A DNA stretch of 56,812 bases from Desulfobacterales bacterium (GCA_007134875.1 SLJY01000026.1:1-56812), one strand, 5' to 3'; shown: positions 25,636-34,443, counted from the first letter of the stretch. Notes: generated by a model not told the origin, from the sequence alone. A program made the numbers and translations.

Positions 25636-25678
25636 AAAAAAGAAAAACCACGGGCGACCCTTGCGCGTCTTCCCATGG
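25636..25678 (-). terminator. terminator arm of a paaK leader attenuator
   Basis: On the minus strand, CCATGGG (from 25678) pairs with CCCGTGG (to 25648) across a 17-base loop with one G-U pair. It is followed directly by TTTTTCTTTTTT (25647-25636). This is a good intrinsic terminator about 70 bases before the paaK start codon. Its 5' arm is also part of the long-range stem at 25667-25750. Confidence 0.65.
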
Positions 25679-25750
25679 CATGCTCATGATCCGGCTGGCA
25701 GATTTTTACCTGTCGCTTATGGTGCCGATCCGGCCGATGCATGGGAAGAC
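25667..25750 (-). promoter_or_regulatory. candidate structured leader RNA (antiterminator or aptamer) of paaK
   Basis: GTCTTCCCATG (minus strand, 25750-25740) pairs perfectly over 11 bp with CATGGGAAGAC (25677-25667), enclosing 62 bases that contain two CCGGATC copies and a small CAGGTAAAAATCTG fold. This stem and the terminator share CATGGG, so only one can form. It does not match any riboswitch class whose core I know. Confidence 0.55.
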
Positions 25751-25835
25751 CTTCTAAAAAAGAAGAAGTCCCCGAAATCCGCCGGGCGGGCTGGCAGTTT
25801 GCTCATGGCCTTGATTACCCGGTTATGGTCTATTG

Positions 25836-25874
25836 AATGCCTGAACGAAAACCCCTGATTTTCGTTCAGGCATT
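25836..25874. repeat. perfect 16-bp palindrome derived from F2 ends
   Basis: AATGCCTGAACGAAAA and TTTTCGTTCAGGCATT enclose a 7-base loop. The arms are the F2 terminal sequence without the F2 body. It lies between the crotonase stop and the paaK leader in a 409-base gap; there is no T-run, so it is not a simple terminator. Confidence 0.7.
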
Positions 25875-25975
25875 ATTTGTGTTGTTGGGTTTCAAATGCG
25901 CAGTGAAACGAAATCCTCCAAAGCGCATGTTGTTCCTGTCTAAACGGATGGACAGCCGATGTCAAGAAAAAAAAA

Positions 25976-26767
25976 CTATCCCTTGCGGCTTGCCTTGAAA
26001 TTCGGGGTTCGCTTCTCCAGAAACGCGGTAGTGCCTTCCTTTGCATCCTCACTGGCAAGGCACAGGGCGAATGCGTTGATCTCGATTTCGCAGCCGCTTG
26101 CGAGATCGACGTTCATGCCGTCGTTTACGGACTGTTTGGCCGCACCCAGGGAGACCTTCCCCTTGGCGGCCATGGCGCCGGCCGTTTTTTTCACCTCATC
26201 CATCAGTTGGTCTGCGCCCACGACCCGGTTAACGATACCTTTTCGCTCGGCTTCCGCGGCGTCGATCATCTTTCCGGTAAAAATCATTTCCCTTGCCAGG
26301 TTTTTTCCTACGATCCGCGCAAGGCGCTGGGTTCCGCCGAATCCGGGTATGATCCCAAGGTTGATCTCGGGAAGGCCGAATTTCGCATTTTCGGAGGCAT
26401 AGATGAAGTCGCACGACAGGGCAATTTCGAGTCCTCCCCCAAGGGCGAAACCGTTCACCGCCGCAATGGCCGGTATGGGCAGATCTTGCAGCTTGTCCAT
26501 GACCATGTGGCCCTGTTTGGAAAAATGGCGCGCCTGTACCGGGTTGAGGGTTGCAATCTCGGTAATGTCTGCACCGGCGACAAAGGCTTTTTCTCCGGCA
26601 CCTGTAAGAACGAGCACACGGATATCTTCGTTCTCACCCACTTCGTCAAGAATTGCTGATACCTCCGTGATCAGTTGGGAATTAAGCGCATTAAGGGATT
26701 TGGGCCGGTTGAACGTAAGGGTTGCAATGCCGTTTTGCTCTTCAAAAAGTACGTTTTTGTAGCTCAT
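25976..26767 (-). CDS. enoyl-CoA hydratase (crotonase)
   Basis: 263 residues from the ATG at 26767, which has GCGGAGGATCGAG in front; the upstream frame to 26809 has no such site. Both catalytic glutamates of the hydratase family are present, in GGGLEIALSCDF and PEINLGIIPGFGGTQR, as is the oxyanion-hole AGADI. It hydrates trans-2-enoyl-CoA in beta-oxidation or in butyryl-CoA type pathways. It stands alone on the minus strand upstream of the paaK operon and is separated from it by 409 bases, including repeat and leader sequences. Confidence 0.92.
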   Translation of the reverse strand: MSYKNVLFEEQNGIATLTFNRPKSLNALNSQLITEVSAILDEVGENEDIRVLVLTGAGEKAFVAGADITEIATLNPVQARHFSKQGHMVMDKLQDLPIPAIAAVNGFALGGGLEIALSCDFIYASENAKFGLPEINLGIIPGFGGTQRLARIVGKNLAREMIFTGKMIDAAEAERKGIVNRVVGADQLMDEVKKTAGAMAAKGKVSLGAAKQSVNDGMNVDLASGCEIEINAFALCLASEDAKEGTTAFLEKRTPNFKASRKG

Positions 26768-26830
26768 CTCGATCCTCCGCGACTGGTTTGGTGTTTTCGG
26801 GGTTTTCACAGCATACGGTTAAAAAATACT

Positions 26831-26859
26831 TTGAAACTGTCCCGGTTCTTTGATACAAT
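26831..26859 (+). promoter_or_regulatory. sigma70-type promoter candidate facing the methyltransferase
   Basis: TTGAAA (26831-26836), a 17-base spacer, and TACAAT (26854-26859). It points right toward the gene at 27340, 480 bases away, with repeat F2-b in between. Confidence 0.5.
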
Positions 26860-26867
26860 TTTTATTT

Positions 26868-27019
26868 ATTTTTTTGGCCGAACTCACGCAAAAAAACATG
26901 CCTTATCCGATGGTTTGCAGGGAACATGAGGGAAGGAATCCGACGGAGAATCATATTACCGGATCTTTCCGTTGACTTCATCCTTCCATCGCAAACCGAG
27001 CCTGCAGATGGTTTGTAAA
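26868..27019. other. intergenic stretch without a recognised gene
   Basis: Part of the 572-base gap between the divergent crotonase and methyltransferase genes. It holds no open frame with gene-like codon use. Only a repeated short word (GATGGTTTG at about 26911 and 27007) was noticed. The rest of the gap is the promoter candidate at its left and F2-b at its right. Confidence 0.4.
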
Positions 27020-27163
27020 TGGCGGCCGAACGAAAACCAAAATTTTTCGTCAAGGTCAGGGACGGCGAAAATTTTAACCGCAGGAATACATGGCGTATTT
27101 TGAGGATTAAAATTTGAGCCGGGCGCAGAGATCGGCAAAAAAAGTCGGTTTTCGTTCAGCCGA
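27020..27163. repeat. dispersed repeat family F2, copy b
   Basis: Left end GGCCGAACGAAAACCAAAAT, right end AAGTCGGTTTTCGTTCAGCC, with the family core AAAATTTTAACCGCAGG and ATTTTGAGGATTAAAATTTG between. It lies between the promoter candidate at 26831 and the methyltransferase gene. Confidence 0.8.
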
Positions 27164-27339
27164 TAGATTAAGATAAACAGTCACTCTTGTCAATTGCGTT
27201 CAGAAGGCGTTCAGTTCAGAAGGTCACATGCCGGGGCATGGCAAACAGGATTGTTTTCCGGGACGCCGAAAATCGGTTGTCGATACGGTTCGAAATGCGA
27301 GGGGCTTAAAAACAGAGTGCATCGATATTGGAGTTCTTT

Positions 27340-27975
27340 ATGTTTCGTTTGGAAGATGAAGCGATAGTCAGGGCCTACAGGCGATACGCCAGAAACTACG
27401 ACCTGATATTCGGCAAAATATTTGAACACGGGCGTAGGCAGCTCATGAACAAGATGAGCTGCAAGTCCGGCGATCACGTCCTGGAAGTGGGAATCGGCAC
27501 GGGTATCACCCTTCCGTACTATGGCGACGATATCAATGTGGCCGGAATCGATATCTCACCGGATATGCTACAGATCGCAAAGCAATATGTAAACGGCAGC
27601 CGGGATGCAAAGCGCTCCCTGTTTCTCATGGACGCCCAGAACATGAGTTTTGCGGACAATTCGTTTGACAAGGTGGCGGCCATGTACGTGGTTTCCGTGG
27701 TTCCGCAGCCAAAGGCCCTTGTTGACGAAATGAAGCGGGTCTGCAAACCGGGCGGGGATATTTTCATACTCAACCATTTCAGCAATAACAATCTGCTGCC
27801 GAGAATGCTGGAAACTTTTCTATTGCCTTTTCAGAATGTTTTGGGCTTCAGCCCGCGCCTGCCCATGGAATGGCTCGTCGATAACATGGGCATACCGGTG
27901 ATCGATGTGGATTCGGTTAATCTTTTCGGCTACTGGACCTTGATCCATGCCCGGAATACCGGCGACGGGCACTAG
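27340..27975 (+). CDS. class I SAM methyltransferase (PmtA-like)
   Basis: 211 residues from the ATG at 27340, with GGAG 7 bases upstream (a TTG at 27328 is less likely). The SAM-binding motif is VLEVGIGTGITLPYYG; IDISPDML and DAQNMSFADNSFD follow in the usual order. The opening YARNYDLIFGKIFEHGRR resembles bacterial phosphatidylethanolamine N-methyltransferases of the Rhodobacter PmtA type, so a phospholipid methylation role is the best guess, with ubiquinone/menaquinone-type C-methylation as an alternative. No membrane segment. The stop TAG is also the start of element F3. Confidence 0.7.
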   Translation: MFRLEDEAIVRAYRRYARNYDLIFGKIFEHGRRQLMNKMSCKSGDHVLEVGIGTGITLPYYGDDINVAGIDISPDMLQIAKQYVNGSRDAKRSLFLMDAQNMSFADNSFDKVAAMYVVSVVPQPKALVDEMKRVCKPGGDIFILNHFSNNNLLPRMLETFLLPFQNVLGFSPRLPMEWLVDNMGIPVIDVDSVNLFGYWTLIHARNTGDGH

Positions 27976-28118
27976 AACCCATCTCAACATTCGGATCTCG
28001 CTTCAAGATCGCGGTGGCGTCTTATTTCGAACCGCAGACATACCGGGGCATTTCGAGGATTTGAAATAAGGCGCCAACAAAGATATTAGGCCGAAAGACA
28101 GTTTTGTGATAGGTTCTA
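27973..28118. repeat. element F3, related in its core to F2
   Basis: 146 bp with inverted ends TAGAACCCATCTC and GTGATAGGTTCTA (11 of 13 pair). An inner pair GGCGTCTTATTTC / GAAATAAGGCGCC differs at one base, and the centre ACCGCAGACATACCGGGGC resembles the F2 core ACCGCAGGAATACC. Its first three bases are the stop codon of the methyltransferase gene. Just to its right (28122-28150) is a lone F2 left end, TAGTGCCTGAACGAAACCC. The remaining 220 bases before the tRNA gene show no gene. Confidence 0.65.
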
Positions 28119-28371
28119 ACTAGTGCCTGAACGAAACCCGGGATTTTTACATTTCCCCGGACATTTCCGCTGGCACCGGATTCCGGCCGTTGGCAAACAC
28201 GGTATCAACCGGCAAGGGGCTTTTCGGACTGCAAAGCCCCATGCCGGTTGATGCGTTTTTCGGTTGATTGTTCAAAGAGGATCAGGGAGACGTTTTAAGA
28301 TTGCTTGCGGATGGCTTTTGGGGACGGGCGGTTTCGGATTGCGGTTCGATTGCGGGCATGAAAGTGAAAGA

Positions 28372-28448
<77 letters not shown>

Positions 28449-28541
28449 ATCAATGAATGATAGATATCCGGCACAGGTAATTTGACAGATAATTTGCAAG
28501 AAAGGGGCAAAAATAAGATTTTTTACCATTGATTGTGTTTT

Positions 28542-28570
28542 TTGTCCATATAAATTATAATGTGTATAAT
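28542..28570 (+). promoter_or_regulatory. sigma70-type promoter candidate for rpoH
   Basis: TTGTCC (28542-28547), a 17-base spacer and a perfect TATAAT (28565-28570), about 67 bases before the likely rpoH start. The surrounding DNA is AT-rich. It is divergent from the tRNA gene. Confidence 0.5.
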
Positions 28571-28636
28571 ATGAAAGAAACGGGGAATTGCTAAGCTATT
28601 CAATGATCCGGGTTGATTGACAGTGGAAAAATACAG

Positions 28637-29776
28637 ATGACGAAAAACGAGCGACAAAAGGAATCGGGATCTTTGGCTGGCTCCGGAACGCTGGATTCGC
28701 AGGGCATGGAAGATATAAACGGCGTCCGGGACGACGTGGATGGTGACGGCGCGGATGGACTGTTAAACGTCGATCCATTCGAAGGCCTGAAAGACGAAGC
28801 TGCCCCGGGCGAATCGGATGGCGGGACGGGTACCGCACCGGTTCGGGCGGACGTGGTGGAGCGGCTCAAAAGCGCCATAACGGACAATTCCGAACAGACC
28901 AGCCTGGTCCCCTACGACCCGCTTCAGCGATACCTCAATGAAATCAGCCGTTACAAATTATTGACGCGTGAAGAGGAAATCGAGTTGGGCCGCCGCGTCC
29001 AGGAGGATGACGATCCGGATGCCGCTTTTCTCCTTGCAGCGTCCAACCTGCGCCTGGTGGTCAAGATCGCCATGGAATTTCAGCGGACGTGGATGCAGAA
29101 TCTCATGGACCTGATTCAGGAAGGAAATATCGGCCTGATGCAGGCGGTCCAGAAATTCGATCCCTACAAGAATGTCAAGTTTTCCTATTACGCGGCATTC
29201 TGGATCAAGGCCTATATTCTCAAGTTCATCATGGACAACTGGCGTCTGGTCAAGGTCGGCACGACCCAGGGACAGAGGAAGCTTTTCTTCAAGCTGAAAA
29301 AAGAAAAGCAGAAGCTGATCGACGAGGGGTTTTTCCCTGAGACCAAGCTTCTGTCCGACCGGCTGGGCGTTTCCGAGCAGGAAATCCGGGATATGGGACA
29401 GCGCCTGGATAGTTGGGATCTTTCCCTCGACGAGCCGATGAAGGACGATTCGGATACGGAGCGGGGCGCGTTTTTCAGCTCCGATGAAGAGTCCGTGGAA
29501 AGCCGCGTTGCGCGCAAGGAACTGGAAAGCCTGATCCGGCAGAAAGTCGGGGAGTTCAAGAAACAATTGAATGAGCGGGAACTCGACATATTCGAAAAGC
29601 GCGTGTTTACGGATACGCCGGAGACCCTCCAGGAAATCGGGGACAAGTACGTCATTTCCAGAGAGCGGGTCCGCCAGCTGGAAAAGAACATCGTCAAGAA
29701 GATGAAGGCCTTTCTTGAAAAGGAAATTCCGGATTTCGAGTCCTATTATTACCTGCAGGACGAAACCGACGCCTGA
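28637..29776 (+). CDS. rpoH: RNA polymerase sigma factor RpoH-type
   Basis: 379 residues from the ATG at 28637; a TTG at 28613 in frame is the alternative. Regions 2 to 4 are complete: DPLQRYLNEISRYKLLTREEE (region 1.2), LMDLIQEGNIGLMQAVQKFDP and FSYYAAFWIKAYILKFIMDN (2.1-2.4), and the helix-turn-helix TLQEIGDKYVISRERVRQLE (4.2). The box QRKLFFKLKKEK is the mark of heat-shock sigma factors. The first 85 residues are an acidic, low-complexity extension that most RpoH proteins lack. It directs polymerase to heat-shock type promoters; the extension may tune activity or turnover. Confidence 0.9.
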   Translation: MTKNERQKESGSLAGSGTLDSQGMEDINGVRDDVDGDGADGLLNVDPFEGLKDEAAPGESDGGTGTAPVRADVVERLKSAITDNSEQTSLVPYDPLQRYLNEISRYKLLTREEEIELGRRVQEDDDPDAAFLLAASNLRLVVKIAMEFQRTWMQNLMDLIQEGNIGLMQAVQKFDPYKNVKFSYYAAFWIKAYILKFIMDNWRLVKVGTTQGQRKLFFKLKKEKQKLIDEGFFPETKLLSDRLGVSEQEIRDMGQRLDSWDLSLDEPMKDDSDTERGAFFSSDEESVESRVARKELESLIRQKVGEFKKQLNERELDIFEKRVFTDTPETLQEIGDKYVISRERVRQLEKNIVKKMKAFLEKEIPDFESYYYLQDETDA

Positions 29777-29889
29777 GACCCAAGCTGAACTCGGGTGACA
29801 ATTTCCTGAACCCGGATTAGGAGTTTGTTTTCCGGCGTGCCGATACAACCCAATGCAGTCCAATGCAACAGCAATTATCGTGATGGATC

Positions 29890-31668
29890 ATGGAATTCCG
29901 CCTTAAATTGCACTCCCTTTTCGCCGTTCTTCTGGCCGTCTTTGCCCTGAGCGCGTGCGCCGCTCTTCGGCCGGGCGCTCCGGCCGGAAATGGCGAGGAT
30001 CCTCCCCGTGTCCGGCTGGAAGAACGGCCCGGCAATTATTATTATTACCTTGCGGCTCTGGACATGATTCGCCGCGGCGGTATGGAGGAGGCGGCCGAAC
30101 TTCTGGTCACGGCCGTTTCGATGGATCCGGAATCCGTATTGCTTAAGCGGGAGCTCGCACTGGTCTATCTTCAGATCGATAAGAAGGAAAAAGCCCTGGA
30201 TTTATGCGAACAAATCCTTAAAGACCGGCCGGATAATATCGAGGCGTTGATTATCAGTGCCAGCATACGGCAGTCGGAAAACGAGACCGAAGAAGCCGCC
30301 CGGCTCTATGAGAAGGTGCTTGGAATCGAGCCGGGTCGTAAGAATATCCACCTTGTTCTGGGACGCCTCTACCTGGAGGATAAGCGCTATGCCGAAGCGA
30401 AGCGGGTGTTCGATACCATGGTCGAACGCCATCCGGATGCCTATATTGGCCATTACTATCTCGGCCTGGCGTTTGCCGGTGCAGGGGAAAAGGATAACGC
30501 GATTCGGGCCTTCAGGCGTGCCGTGGCTATCGAGCCGGGTTTTATGGAGGCTCGTTTCGAGCTCATCGACCTCTACGATGACCGGGATGAGCCGCATAAG
30601 GTGATCGATATGTATGAAAAAATCATCAGCGAGGATCCTGATGACGTGTCCGCGGCCATTGCCCTGGGGTTAATATATTTGGAGCAGGAGTATTTCGACA
30701 AAGCCGGCGATTTATTCGAGCATCTGGGCCGGATGGCCGATATCGAAAGGGGTGTTGTCGATACGGTCGTGCAGGAGTTGATTGCCCGGAAGCGCTACGA
30801 GGATGCCATCGACGTAATCGAGGGGATGCTCAAGGGCCTCCCCGACGACCAGGATCTTCACTACCTTGCAGGGATCAGCGCATATCTCGTGGAACGCTAT
30901 GATGATGCCCTGCATCACCTGAAGCGGGTGGGCGTCCTTTCCCGGTTTTACGGGGATACGGCGTTACAGAAGGCAACCATTTACAGCCGCCTGGAGCAGC
31001 CCGCCGAAACTCGGCGTGTACTCGAGGCGGTCCTGGAGCATCCCGACAGGCTCGACCGATCGGAAAAGCTGCGAATTATACGCTTTCTGGGCGCGATTCA
31101 TATCGACGCGGGACGCTACGATATGGCTGTAGATGTTCTTGAGCAGGGACTCGCCATTGATCCGGACAGTGCGGATATCCATTATGAAATGGGCATTGCC
31201 TGGGACCGGAAAGGAAACCGGGCAAAGACGGTCGAGCAGATGAAAACCGTCATCGAACTCGATCCGGAACATGCCGATGGACTGAATTATCTCGGGTATA
31301 CATGGGCGGAAGAGGGCATCCGTCTGGACGAGGCGGAGGACCTGATTCGCCGCGCCCTTGAAATCAAGCCGGAAAGTGGCTACATTCTCGATTCCATGGG
31401 CTGGGTCTATTTTCAGAAAGGCGAGATCGACAGGGCGGTGCCTTATCTCGAGCAGGCGGTGGAAAAGCGTCCGATGGACCCGATCATACTGGAGCACCTG
31501 GGGGATGCCTACCGGGAGATGGGGCGCACAGACGATGCGCTGGAGCTTTACCGGCGGGCGTTGAAAGCCCGTAAGGCATCGGAAAACGAAGATCCCGGCG
31601 CCCGAAACGATGAAGAGCGCCGGAAAATTAAAGAAAAAATTCAGGAAACAGAAACCGATAGACCATGA
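29890..31668 (+). CDS. TPR-repeat lipoprotein
   Basis: 592 residues. The signal sequence ends at the lipobox LSAC (C23), so the protein is lipid-anchored. It then has about 14 tetratricopeptide repeats (for example AAELLVTAVSMDPESVLLKR and EEAARLYEKVLGIEPG), the last ones near 450-560. Such proteins organise envelope complexes. The end overlaps the start of the LolB-like gene by four bases (31665-31668), so the two are translated together. Function beyond a scaffold role is not visible. Confidence 0.85.
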   Translation: MEFRLKLHSLFAVLLAVFALSACAALRPGAPAGNGEDPPRVRLEERPGNYYYYLAALDMIRRGGMEEAAELLVTAVSMDPESVLLKRELALVYLQIDKKEKALDLCEQILKDRPDNIEALIISASIRQSENETEEAARLYEKVLGIEPGRKNIHLVLGRLYLEDKRYAEAKRVFDTMVERHPDAYIGHYYLGLAFAGAGEKDNAIRAFRRAVAIEPGFMEARFELIDLYDDRDEPHKVIDMYEKIISEDPDDVSAAIALGLIYLEQEYFDKAGDLFEHLGRMADIERGVVDTVVQELIARKRYEDAIDVIEGMLKGLPDDQDLHYLAGISAYLVERYDDALHHLKRVGVLSRFYGDTALQKATIYSRLEQPAETRRVLEAVLEHPDRLDRSEKLRIIRFLGAIHIDAGRYDMAVDVLEQGLAIDPDSADIHYEMGIAWDRKGNRAKTVEQMKTVIELDPEHADGLNYLGYTWAEEGIRLDEAEDLIRRALEIKPESGYILDSMGWVYFQKGEIDRAVPYLEQAVEKRPMDPIILEHLGDAYREMGRTDDALELYRRALKARKASENEDPGARNDEERRKIKEKIQETETDRP

Positions 31669-32450
31669 ACCTATCAAACTGTTTTTTCTTAGTTTTGTTT
31701 ATGCTTCTTGCTTTCGGGCTCGGGGGGGGATGCGCTCGCCTTATCGTTCCCGACCAGCCGGAACAGCGGGTGGCGCCCGCAGAGGTTCAGCTTGCAAGGA
31801 TTGCGGAGATCAACGAACAGATTCTTCCCTACAAGGGGATCGGTGAACTGCGTGTATACTCCGGTGAGGGATCGTTTTCGTTCCGCGGCGCATGGCTCGG
31901 AGTGCCTGAAAAGCGATTCCGGATCGAAACCGTCGGTGTGGCCGGGCAGCCGGGGGTCCGCCTGATTTGCGACGGCGATGCGTGCCATTTTTTGTATGCT
32001 GAAAACGGGTGTTTCCGAAAAATCAGCAGCCTACGGCAGAACCTGTCCCAGCTTGCGGACATCGATATGGATGTGGCTGACCTGGTTTTACTTCTTGGCG
32101 GCGGCATTCCCGTTGCGGATCATGATACGGCCTGGATCGAGGGGGAAGACGACCCGGAGGGCCCGGTAATGAAACTGCACCGGCGGTTTTACGGTGAAGT
32201 CGGAACGATACGCTTTACCGGCGACATGAGCCGCGTCCGGGAGGTAGCGGTTTATGGCTTTCGGAACCTGAAATACCGGGCAGAAATCGTCTCCACACGC
32301 ATGGTGAACGGGCGGCGGATACCCGATCGGCTGCTTGTGGAAAATGCGGATGCGGCCATGCAGCTCGTGGTTGAACGAGTCTGGTTCGACACGGAGTATG
32401 CGCCCGACGCATTTATCCCCAGGGTTCCGGAGGAAAGGCTGTGCGACTGA
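31665..32450 (+). CDS. LolB/DUF4292-like lipoprotein
   Basis: 261 residues. A hydrophobic start runs to GLGGGC (about 18-23), an acceptable though weak lipobox. The body has the half-open beta-barrel pattern of LolA/LolB-like lipoprotein carriers: PYKGIGELRVYSGEGSFSFR, a strand-rich middle, and GFRNLKYRAEIVSTRMVNG. It may take part in outer-membrane lipoprotein insertion, but identity is low in any recognisable motif. It is coupled to the TPR lipoprotein gene and followed after 33 bases by the ATP-grasp gene. Confidence 0.65.
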   Translation: MNLSNCFFLVLFMLLAFGLGGGCARLIVPDQPEQRVAPAEVQLARIAEINEQILPYKGIGELRVYSGEGSFSFRGAWLGVPEKRFRIETVGVAGQPGVRLICDGDACHFLYAENGCFRKISSLRQNLSQLADIDMDVADLVLLLGGGIPVADHDTAWIEGEDDPEGPVMKLHRRFYGEVGTIRFTGDMSRVREVAVYGFRNLKYRAEIVSTRMVNGRRIPDRLLVENADAAMQLVVERVWFDTEYAPDAFIPRVPEERLCD

Positions 32451-32483
32451 TGGACCGGCCCGTGAAGCCAAGTTCCGTTTTCT

Positions 32484-33281
32484 TTGCACGTTGACATGCC
32501 TGCCGGCCGTCTCCATATCGCCCTGGAAAGACGCCTCAGAAACTGCGGCAACGTCGAAACGCTGGGCGTCCGCCCCAATTTTCCGGATTATTCGGAGCGG
32601 GAGCGGGATCTGATTTGCAGTGCGCCGAAAATTTATTATCCTTCCACTTTTTACGCGGACATGTTTGCCGCCATGGGCAAGCCGATCTTCCCCAGCGTGC
32701 ATACCTACCGCTTCGTGCAGGACAAGATTCGCCAGACGGCCATGTTCGATCTGGCCGGTATCCCTACGCCCCGGACCCGGACGTTTTACGGCAGCCGGGT
32801 TCGCGACAAAATCCTTTCCCGGTTCGATTTTCCCATGGTCGGAAAAATACCGCGAGGATCCGCCCTGGGCCGGGGGGTTTTCCTTCTGGAAGGCGAAAAG
32901 GACCTGGACCGTTACCTGGAACTGCCCCGACCCGCCTATATCCAGGAGTACCTCCCGGTGGACCGGGACATGCGGATTGTTGTGATCGGCGGACGAATCG
33001 TTTGCGCGTACTGGCGCATTTCGCATGCCGGTGAGTTTCGTACCAACCTGGGACAGAAGGGCCGGCTCAGCTTGGAGCCGGTCGCTTCCGGTGCGGCAGA
33101 ACTGGCCCTTCATACCGCAAAGGTATGCGGGTGGGACGATGTGGGCCTGGACATATGCGCCCACGGGACAAATCTTTACGTGCTGGAAGCGAACATGAAA
33201 TACGGCCGCCAGGGACTGGTGGCGGCAGGGATCGATTATTCGCAGATGATGGAGGAGATGATTGAAAAAGGGTGGATCTGA
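32484..33281 (+). CDS. ATP-grasp ligase (RimK-like)
   Basis: 265 residues. ATP-grasp features: FPMVGKIPRGSALGRGVFLL (nucleotide-binding lysine and glycine-rich loop), PAYIQEYLPVDRDMRIVVIGG, and VGLDICAHG...YVLEANMKYGRQGL with the metal-binding Glu and Asn. The group joins an amino acid or other amine to a carboxylate with ATP, as in RimK and related peptide ligases; the substrate is unknown. The start is uncertain: TTG at 32484 or ATG at 32496, neither with a good ribosome-binding site. Its last 20 bases overlap the HD-domain gene, whose ribosome-binding site lies within it. Confidence 0.75.
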   Translation: MHVDMPAGRLHIALERRLRNCGNVETLGVRPNFPDYSERERDLICSAPKIYYPSTFYADMFAAMGKPIFPSVHTYRFVQDKIRQTAMFDLAGIPTPRTRTFYGSRVRDKILSRFDFPMVGKIPRGSALGRGVFLLEGEKDLDRYLELPRPAYIQEYLPVDRDMRIVVIGGRIVCAYWRISHAGEFRTNLGQKGRLSLEPVASGAAELALHTAKVCGWDDVGLDICAHGTNLYVLEANMKYGRQGLVAAGIDYSQMMEEMIEKGWI

Positions 33282-34443
33282 AAGCCGGCTGGCACCCGGC
33301 GCGCTTCGCGCCGCGGCCGCTGCAAGGGAAAAGGAGATGATTTCCGGGCGCGCGACTCCGAGCGATACGGGCATACGAAGAAAACCGGAAAACCGGCTTG
33401 AATCCGATTACCGGCTCAGCTTTGCGGTGGATGTGGACCGCATTCTCCATTCGCTTGCCTACAGCCGCTACATCGACAAAACCCAGGTTTTTTACCTGGT
33501 CCGCAACGACCATATAACCCACCGGATGCTGCATGTTCAGATCGTTTCCAAGGTGGCCCGGACCATCGGCCGCTACCTGGCACTGAACGAGGACCTGATC
33601 GAGGCCGTCGCCATCGGGCACGACATCGGGCATACGCCCTTCGGCCATGACGGGGAGCGGTTTTTATCCGCGCTGTGCAAATCGCGCGGCATCGGGGAGT
33701 ACCACCACAACGTGCAGAGCGTGGAATTTCTCGAGCGGGTCGAGCGGAAAGGCAAAGGGTGGAACCTCTGCCTGCAGACCCTGGACGGCATTTTGTGCCA
33801 CGACGGCGAGACCCATGACGGCGTCCTGCATCCGGCGGCGGACAAGATCTTTGCAACGCATGACGCTGAAAAAGCGGCGAAAACAGCCGGCGATCCGGTT
33901 CGGTTGATCCCCATGACCCTGGAAGGGTGCGTTGTTCGTTTTTCCGACTCCATCAGTTATGTCGGCCGGGATATCGAGGATGCCATACGCCTGGGTCTGA
34001 TCCGGCGAAGCGACCTGCCGGCGGCTTGCGTTGGGCGTCTGGGGAATACCAACGGTACCATTGTATACAACCTGGTAACGGATGTGATCACCAACAGCCA
34101 GGGCAAAGGATACGTGGCTTTTTCCGGCGAAGCGTCCGAGGCGCTTTCCCTGTTGAAGCGTTTCAATTACGATAGAATTTACACCAATCCGACATATAAA
34201 TCCGCGCTTTCGTTAATCGGGGAGATTTTTGAGGAACTGTTCGACCGCTACAATGATGATATCGAACGGAATAATGCAGACTCTCCTATTTATGCCGGAT
34301 TTATCGACCAGATGGCGGATGACTACATGGATCAGCGACAACCATCTGAAATTGTAAGGGATTTTATAGCAGGCATGACCGACCAGTATTTCCTCGAGCA
34401 GGTGCCGGAAAAGCGGCGCCCGAAGGTGAGCTACGTTGCCTGA
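33262..34443 (+). CDS. dGTPase-like HD-domain phosphohydrolase
   Basis: 393 residues starting at TTG 33262; GGAGGAG lies 6 bases before it, inside the ATP-grasp gene, so it is translationally coupled. The metal site reads HRMLH, GHDIGHTPFGHDGE and the later RFSDSISYVGRD. The opening SFAVDVDRILHSLAYSRYIDK is that of the dGTPase family but differs from the paralogue at 9175. Expected reaction: hydrolysis of a dNTP to a nucleoside and triphosphate; the real substrate may differ. Two such enzymes within 24 kb suggest split roles. Confidence 0.82.
   Translation: MKKGGSESRLAPGALRAAAAAREKEMISGRATPSDTGIRRKPENRLESDYRLSFAVDVDRILHSLAYSRYIDKTQVFYLVRNDHITHRMLHVQIVSKVARTIGRYLALNEDLIEAVAIGHDIGHTPFGHDGERFLSALCKSRGIGEYHHNVQSVEFLERVERKGKGWNLCLQTLDGILCHDGETHDGVLHPAADKIFATHDAEKAAKTAGDPVRLIPMTLEGCVVRFSDSISYVGRDIEDAIRLGLIRRSDLPAACVGRLGNTNGTIVYNLVTDVITNSQGKGYVAFSGEASEALSLLKRFNYDRIYTNPTYKSALSLIGEIFEELFDRYNDDIERNNADSPIYAGFIDQMADDYMDQRQPSEIVRDFIAGMTDQYFLEQVPEKRRPKVSYVA

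Noticed and set aside
25640-25750. Assignment of the paaK leader to a named riboswitch class
   Set aside because: I compared the bases by eye with the cores of common classes and found no match; naming a class would be a guess.
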